Part shown: positions 58,907-64,000 of the stretch, one piece after another
Layout: every line of letters begins with the position of its first letter
How positions within the stretch are numbered: the stretch's first letter is position 1
Assembly (NCBI GenBank): GCA_000708835.1
Contig: DF237205.1
Span: 56,601 to 120,600 of the forward strand
Direction of reading: 5' to 3'
DNA length: 64,000 nucleotides
From: Klebsormidium nitens
Taxonomy: Eukaryota; Streptophyta; Klebsormidiophyceae; Klebsormidiales; Klebsormidiaceae
Notes under the pieces: model-generated
What the model was told of the DNA's origin: nothing
Databases searched by the model: none
The model's input: the letters and a program-made list of their open reading frames with translations, nothing else
Program-made: the position numbers and the translations under genes

Positions 58907-61900
58907 ATGGCAGAAGCCGCGTTCTGTCAAGAAGAGGAAGCGCTAAGAAACGGTTTGATTAATTTGACAGAGGGGGAAAAGAGTATCTTTGAGAAGCTCA
59001 AGAAGTTCTGGAGGCGCCAGGGGCACCTCCCAAACAATTTCTTTGTCGCCGAGAGGTCGTTCTGGCCACTTGGGAAAAGTCAGAAGCGTGTGGTGGAATT
59101 GGTTGATGGGGACCAACCACAAGCCAATGCTGTGTATAAGCCAGGGGTTCCTATCAAAGTTCATGCTGCAAAGTTGGTCTCTGCAGTTTTAGACATCTGT
59201 CGGGAGGAGTCCCCCTCTACAGGATGGAAATGGAGCCAGAGACACTGGCAACAGGTGTCAACAAAGGTCATCGGCACTTGTACAGAGACGCTCACAGCAG
59301 AGCTTGAGGATTTTGGACGCGAGCAAAAGCTTCACTTGCAAGAATTCTTAATTGGGGAGCTAGGAGTGGGGGATGTTGCTGTGCCGGAGCCTGGTTGTCT
59401 ACCTGGGCGGGCGTCTTCTCCGCGTAAAGTCAAAGGTAATCTGCAGTACCTTATTGGTTTCCCTGCTCAAAAGCACAGCGAAGTTTCTGTTATGAGCAGC
59501 CAGATACCACCTCGGCTGTGTGTATTTCCATCTAGGCTGGGTATAGTGGCAACTTAGCTTGACAGCAAGCTCCTCAAAACCTCTCTTCCAGAGCAATGTT
59601 GCAGCAGTGCATCACTTTGAGATTCTTATGAATTTGACTTGATATACTCTTCCAATAGCGACCTCATGTCTTGGCTAGTTGAAGGGGCACCAAAGCCTTC
59701 ACCTTTTCGGAAGAATCTGTGAGCAATATCCGAGAGCGCTCCCTCACGACCTTTCGCTAAGAATTGTGAGTTTCTGCGTGACGCCTTATGAAGGCTACAG
59801 CTCTTTGGCAGTCACTTTGCTCTGATCTGGGAGCTAAACAATGCATGATTTCTGTATCAAAAGTATGCCAGCAGTCATTGCTTGAGCAAACAATAACAAG
59901 CAACCAATTGCCAACAACATGGCGGAAGGGCCGGATGTGTCGCCTTGCTGGGTCTGCTGATTTACAGCGATCCTCACCTTCATTCTCCCTTCCTTTCCTA
60001 TCAATCCAGATGCAAATCAAAGGGAGCCAGTCGGCGACCTGGGGTCTCCCGGCAGTTCGCAGGTCACCCATGCTCGACGCGACGACATGGAAGGTTCTCT
60101 TAGCCATCACGAATCCTTTTGGGAAGATTTCCCTGGTTTCGCTGTTGAGCCTGTTGCGCAAAACCAGCCCAAAACAGTCTGCAATCCTCCCTGGAACGAA
60201 AGGTCCGCAGGCGAGGCCACACCAGGAGGGACTGTATCGGACCCTCTCACAACAGAGTTCAATCGCCACAAAGACACCTCACCAGTGCTCCGGCTCGCTG
60301 GAGCTCACACGGCGTTGGCCTTCGAAGTGCAGAAGCACTATGGCTCGGACACTTCTGAGCTGACGCTTCCACAAATTTTAGAATTTGGGGTCATGTTAAG
60401 CAAGCGAATGGACAGCGGCAAAGGGCTGGAGTCAGCAGATCAGTTCTATGTGAGGGGCCTGTGCGATTTGTTGTCCTTAGTCTGTGTCCTGGACCGCGTG
60501 CTTTCGCTGCGTCTATGCTCGGTGATTAAAAGGGTGCTGAAGGGCCCACATGAACCCCAGCCAAGCGGGTTTTCGGAAGGCGATGACGATGGGGACTCAG
60601 AGGGGGACAAAGGCAACAACAATGGGGAAGGGCCTCCAGCCAGAAAGGGAGGAGGACGCGGAGGCAGAGGCGGAGGCAGTGGCGGCGGTGGTCCTGCAAG
60701 AGGAGGAGGCAAACCAGGAGGAGGACAAGGAGGCAGAGGCGGCAGAGGTGGTGCAACAGGAAGACGCAAACAGGGAAGAGGTAGGACAGTCAGCGGAAAC
60801 TCTGGAGACGTTGATCACAGTCCTGTCCAAGGAACCGAATCGCCTGCGAGCCAGAGGAGCGCAGCCGGGGCGCAGGGAAGCAGTCCTGCAGAGGAGGGTG
60901 CGGTGGCCTACTCGGACGGGATGAGCTTCTCCGAGGACAATGGAGAGGAACACGGAGCAGTGTCTAGTGGCTCTTCAGAGCATTCTGCCGACGCAACCTC
61001 AGGGTTGCAGCCCATGGACACCGCGGTGAGATGCAGGAGCTGTCCACTTTGTAGGCAAGTTTGAGCCATATTGTGCGGAAGCATTGTCTGGCTCTTTCAT
61101 AGAAGCGTCCATGCTATCGTCTTTTGCTTTTGAAAAGTATGCGCTGTTGTTACGCTCATCCCTCTTTTGCATCATCGTCTCCATAATGGACCTCATCTTC
61201 ACGAGGTCTTGGCTCAGCGGGCGCTTCCTTCTGCAAATCTTTCCCAACTTTATCCGAAGCAGGTTTGGCCTCTGGAGAGGAGATTCTACTCAGGAATCTG
61301 TACTTGTGGACCTGCCTCTCTTTCTCTGCTGACCTTTGACGCTCCTCCTTTATGCAGGAGTCGGCACTGGGGCCTGCTGAAGACATGTGCGGGAGCAGTG
61401 CTCACGCCATCTCGGAATTGGCTGTGGAACGCTGTCGGGCAGCATGTCATGGTAAGAGCGTGGGGGCTTGTCGACGCCCAGCACTGTTCCCATCCCTCCT
61501 TGCAGTGCCATTGATGTTTTTGAGTAGAACAGATTTTGTACCCGCTTTGTGAAGCTACAAGTTGCATGCCTGCATATACGGCTTTATGTACCATTCAGGG
61601 GTCTCCTGTCATCCCTTCCCTACAGCAACTATCTGCAAGGAGAGCGAGTGCCGCTGCCGTTGACTCCTCTGAGCAGAATAGTTGTTGTACCCGCTTCATG
61701 GAACTTCATTGATTGCATATCCACATAAGACAAACTTGTGAAACATTCTCAAGTTGCCTGTTGTCTCTTCTTTACAGCAACTCTCTGCAAGGAGAGCAAG
61801 CGCCGCTGCCAAGGAAGTGAACTCAGAGGGTTTGGAGGAGCGCACGCTCGAGTGAGTCTCTGGACCAGCTTTTGAGTCCCTCCTGCTGCAACCACCAGTC

Positions 61901-64000
61901 TGGCAATTACTGCCGCAGCAAAAACCTCCTTTATCGACACGTGCTCTTCCTTGAACGACGACCGCCAAGATCCAAAGCTGCTACACCGTGCATGTCGTTA
62001 TTGATTTTCGCTGACTGACTGACCAACTGACTTGTGCCTACTTTTGTCTTACAGGGAGTCTCAGAGACTGATTGGCTGTCTGAAGATTGGCCTTCCTGAT
62101 AGCTGGTCTGCCACTCACGTTCTGCAGATTGCTCTCGATGCCAAGGTATGTATCCTTGTTAGGAACCCTTTTGAGCTTGCTTCAAGCTGATAAGCTTCTA
62201 AGAGCCAGCCGTCAGCTTAATCTGAAGTAGACCTCGTTCTACTGCTCCGTTTCGAGCATCTGAGAACTGGTATGAGTTTTCTCGTCGGTACAAGTTGCAA
62301 AGGTCGCTTCCACTGCTCGCTTCCCCTGCCCGGACCTGCCCTTGAAACTGAGATGTGTCGACGCTCCGATCAGCCTGCCAGTCGACTGTGCTTCTCGTTC
62401 CCTCCAGCAGCATACGTGCAGGCACGCTCACAAGCTCTTCTTTGTGCGCAGGTCAAGCAAGCAGACCTCGAGCAAGCGCTTGGTGCGGTGGTGGCATAGT
62501 TGCAAGCAGGGGGGGAGTCAGCATCCACAGCAGTTGATACTGTGTCCTCGGCGCTCACAGCGACGCAAGCAAATGAACGGGAGTGGGAGGAGCGTTTGGC
62601 GTCCGTACAGAACCAGCAAGAGTCTGAAGAAGCGACCGCTGTGGAGAGCCAGCGCTTGGTCCTGAGCATCCGTCAGAGCATGGCCGAGGAAGTGGGCCGT
62701 TCCGGCCTTCTCGAGGTGAGGATGTGGCCTCACGCGTGCATTTTGCAAGTCATCTGTGCGGGCTTGTGCAAGACCCGTCTCTAAGACGCCCATTGTGGGC
62801 GACTCTCGTTGATCAGGTGGTTGAGTGCTCGACCTTCTTGAGGTGACGTCATTGTGACGTTGCCCACGTACAAGGGGTCAAGTGTTTGATCCTTCTCGTC
62901 ACATCGCGGCCGTGCCGTTTGGTGGGTGAGCAGCGGGAGGACCACCAATTTGGCCTCGCAAATAGCAGTCCTGGTGTGTCCAGTTGACGAGCCCAGTGTG
63001 CTCAGACGGTTCCCCATATTCTAGAAGACGCCCATTTTTGGTAAAGAGAATCCACGCTCTGTGCTGGCTCTGGTTGATTTGAACCTCCGTTGTTGCCCTT
63101 TTCAGAAATCAAATGTTGGCGGTTCTTGCAGGCTCTCCTTGAGGACCTTGCTGGTCCGCGGAGCTCTGGCGACAAAGTTCTGAAGGCTCTGCTGGCTGCC
63201 TTGGACTACCTCACCCGCTATGCTGCTCACGTGAGACACACTTTGCTCTAACAAATTGTATGTCAAAACTAGGTTAGGCTCGATCGAACTGCTCCTCGAG
63301 TAAAGCACTTTTCGAGTCGCCAAACGCATGGCTCAATTCTAAGCACGTGTCTCCCAAAGCTTGTCCTTTTGCGGTATGTCTCCCTTGAAGCTCACTCTAC
63401 CGTTCTGTCAAGGTAATCGGCAAGCTATCTGATGTTGGCGAATTATTGCTGCAGACTGTGACGCCGTTCGCCCTGCGATCTCTGTCGCGGATCATCTCCC
63501 TCGTGAAGGACTGCAGCGCCCCCTCGGCGGCCAGAAAAGGAGCAGCCAATCTGCTGGACTGGGCGTGGTTCTCGGCACCCAGCGCTGTGCAACAGGCCGC
63601 ACAGGATGATGCGGATCAAGCCCTGGCTGCCCTCGTAAACTTTGCGTTTCGCCTAGTGAGTGCGTCAGCCCTTGTGACATTAAGTTTTGGTAACTATCCT
63701 GAGCAATGGTTATGTGCAATCGTCAGGCGCTCACGCGGACCACTAATGCTGCACAATACTTCAGCATTGTGCACTGAGACGTTGGAAGTGCTTGCGATGC
63801 GGTCGGATCCAAAGGATTGGAGAAAAGTGTGAGGGGCGATCGGTATTGAACTTCGTCAGCTCTGACGTCCATGAATACTGTGGCTACCTTAGATTAACCT
63901 CTTTCTCTTCCTGCAGGAACTTCAAACGGGGGCTCCTTCCGCAAGTGACGCTGCGGGCAACCCAGCGAAAGCTGCCGCCGAGCGCACCCTGTCCCACATC
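58907..64000 (+). CDS. Large RGG-rich helical-repeat protein (incomplete); possibly FANCI-like
   Basis: Start MAEAAFCQ at 58907; runs off the window. Proposed exons: 58907-59435, 60010-61025, 61358-61451, 61778-61851, 62055-62145, 62452-62715, 63132-63230, 63413-63655, 63917->64000. Seen: an N-terminal helical domain, an RGG/GGR low-complexity tract at about 60640-60790 (RNA-binding or disordered), then acidic Ser-rich sequence and helical repeats such as VLKALLAALDYLTRYAAH and TVTPFALRSLSRIISLVKD. The spacing of the last helices weakly recalls the C-terminal part of FANCI, but the N-terminus does not, so this is only a suggestion. Problems: the 61358-61451 exon joins its left neighbour in one frame and its right neighbour in another, so an exon is missing or misplaced, and the 62452 exon has an in-frame TAG at 62497-62499. 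Confidence 0.6.
61522..61670 (+). repeat. Tandem copy of an intron-exon unit in the large 3' gene
   Basis: A unit of about 150 bp is present twice. The left copy (61522-61670) has gagtagaaca, tgtacccgctt and then an acceptor tacag at 61621-61625 followed by 33 bases copying the exon at 61778 (caact.tctgcaaggagagc). The right copy contains the real acceptor at 61777. Acceptor spacing is 152 bp. The left copy breaks off at gccgttgac. Confidence 0.9.

Noticed and set aside
60446-60953. Pro-, Leu- and Ser-rich frames opposite or overlapping the RGG tract
   Set aside because: By-products of the GGA/GGC repeat coding RGG on the plus strand, where the frame continues to a good donor.
1-64000. CRISPR arrays, prophage or bacterial defence island
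   Set aside because: No regular repeat-spacer pattern, operon layout or phage-type genes; all recognised genes are nuclear and plant-like.

Overview
The window looks like nuclear DNA of a streptophyte, most likely a charophyte green alga or another early-diverging relative of land plants (inference). Genes are spread over both strands and are rich in introns: short GT-AG introns, phase-consistent joins and one probable GC-AG intron. The recognisable proteins are plant-type: an AHK1-like hybrid histidine kinase, a plant-type arginase with an N-terminal presequence, a ChaC-type gamma-glutamylcyclotransferase, a D-threonine aldolase-like PLP enzyme, a Nudix hydrolase and the DNA polymerase delta p12 subunit. 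A tRNA-Trp(CCA) gene is also present. I saw no bacterial operons, CRISPR array, viral block or intact transposon.

Layout. 1-11.2 kb (-): AHK1-like kinase, 3' end beyond the window. 11.2-13.6 kb: mostly non-coding. 13.6-16.4 kb (-): ChaC. 16.4-19.1 kb: no gene seen. 19.1-24.9 kb (-): an unrecognised membrane-anchored protein rich in His, Pro and Asp, interrupted by a 191-N gap. 25.37 kb (+): tRNA-Trp. 25.6-29.3 kb (+): Nudix hydrolase. 30.8-33.1 kb (-): D-threonine aldolase-like enzyme. 35.1-41.8 kb (+): arginase. 44.1 kb (-): a small charged ORF. 45.1-47.4 kb (+): POLD4. 48.5-49.8 kb (-): an intronless four-helix membrane protein. 49.9-54.0 kb: repeats and short ORFs. 54.1-57.7 kb (-): an unrecognised gene whose last two exons exist twice. 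58.9->64 kb (+): a large RGG-rich protein, diverging from its neighbour and running off the window.

The most striking signal is not a gene. Four of the split genes (kinase, D-threonine aldolase, arginase and the large 3' gene) carry serial, decaying copies of exon edges inside their introns. The intron upstream of an affected exon holds copies of its 5' end with the acceptor; the intron downstream holds copies of its 3' end with the donor. Arginase exon 5 is followed by six such copies at about 150-197 bp spacing. I call them 'exon echoes'. They look like repeated tandem duplication of units that straddle a splice junction, and they leave arrays of decoy splice sites.

The genes do not form one pathway. 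Arginase, D-threonine aldolase and ChaC all act in amino-acid or glutathione turnover, but this looks coincidental. Exon coordinates were deduced by eye from splice signals, continuous reading phase and remembered family motifs. No alignment or RNA data were available.
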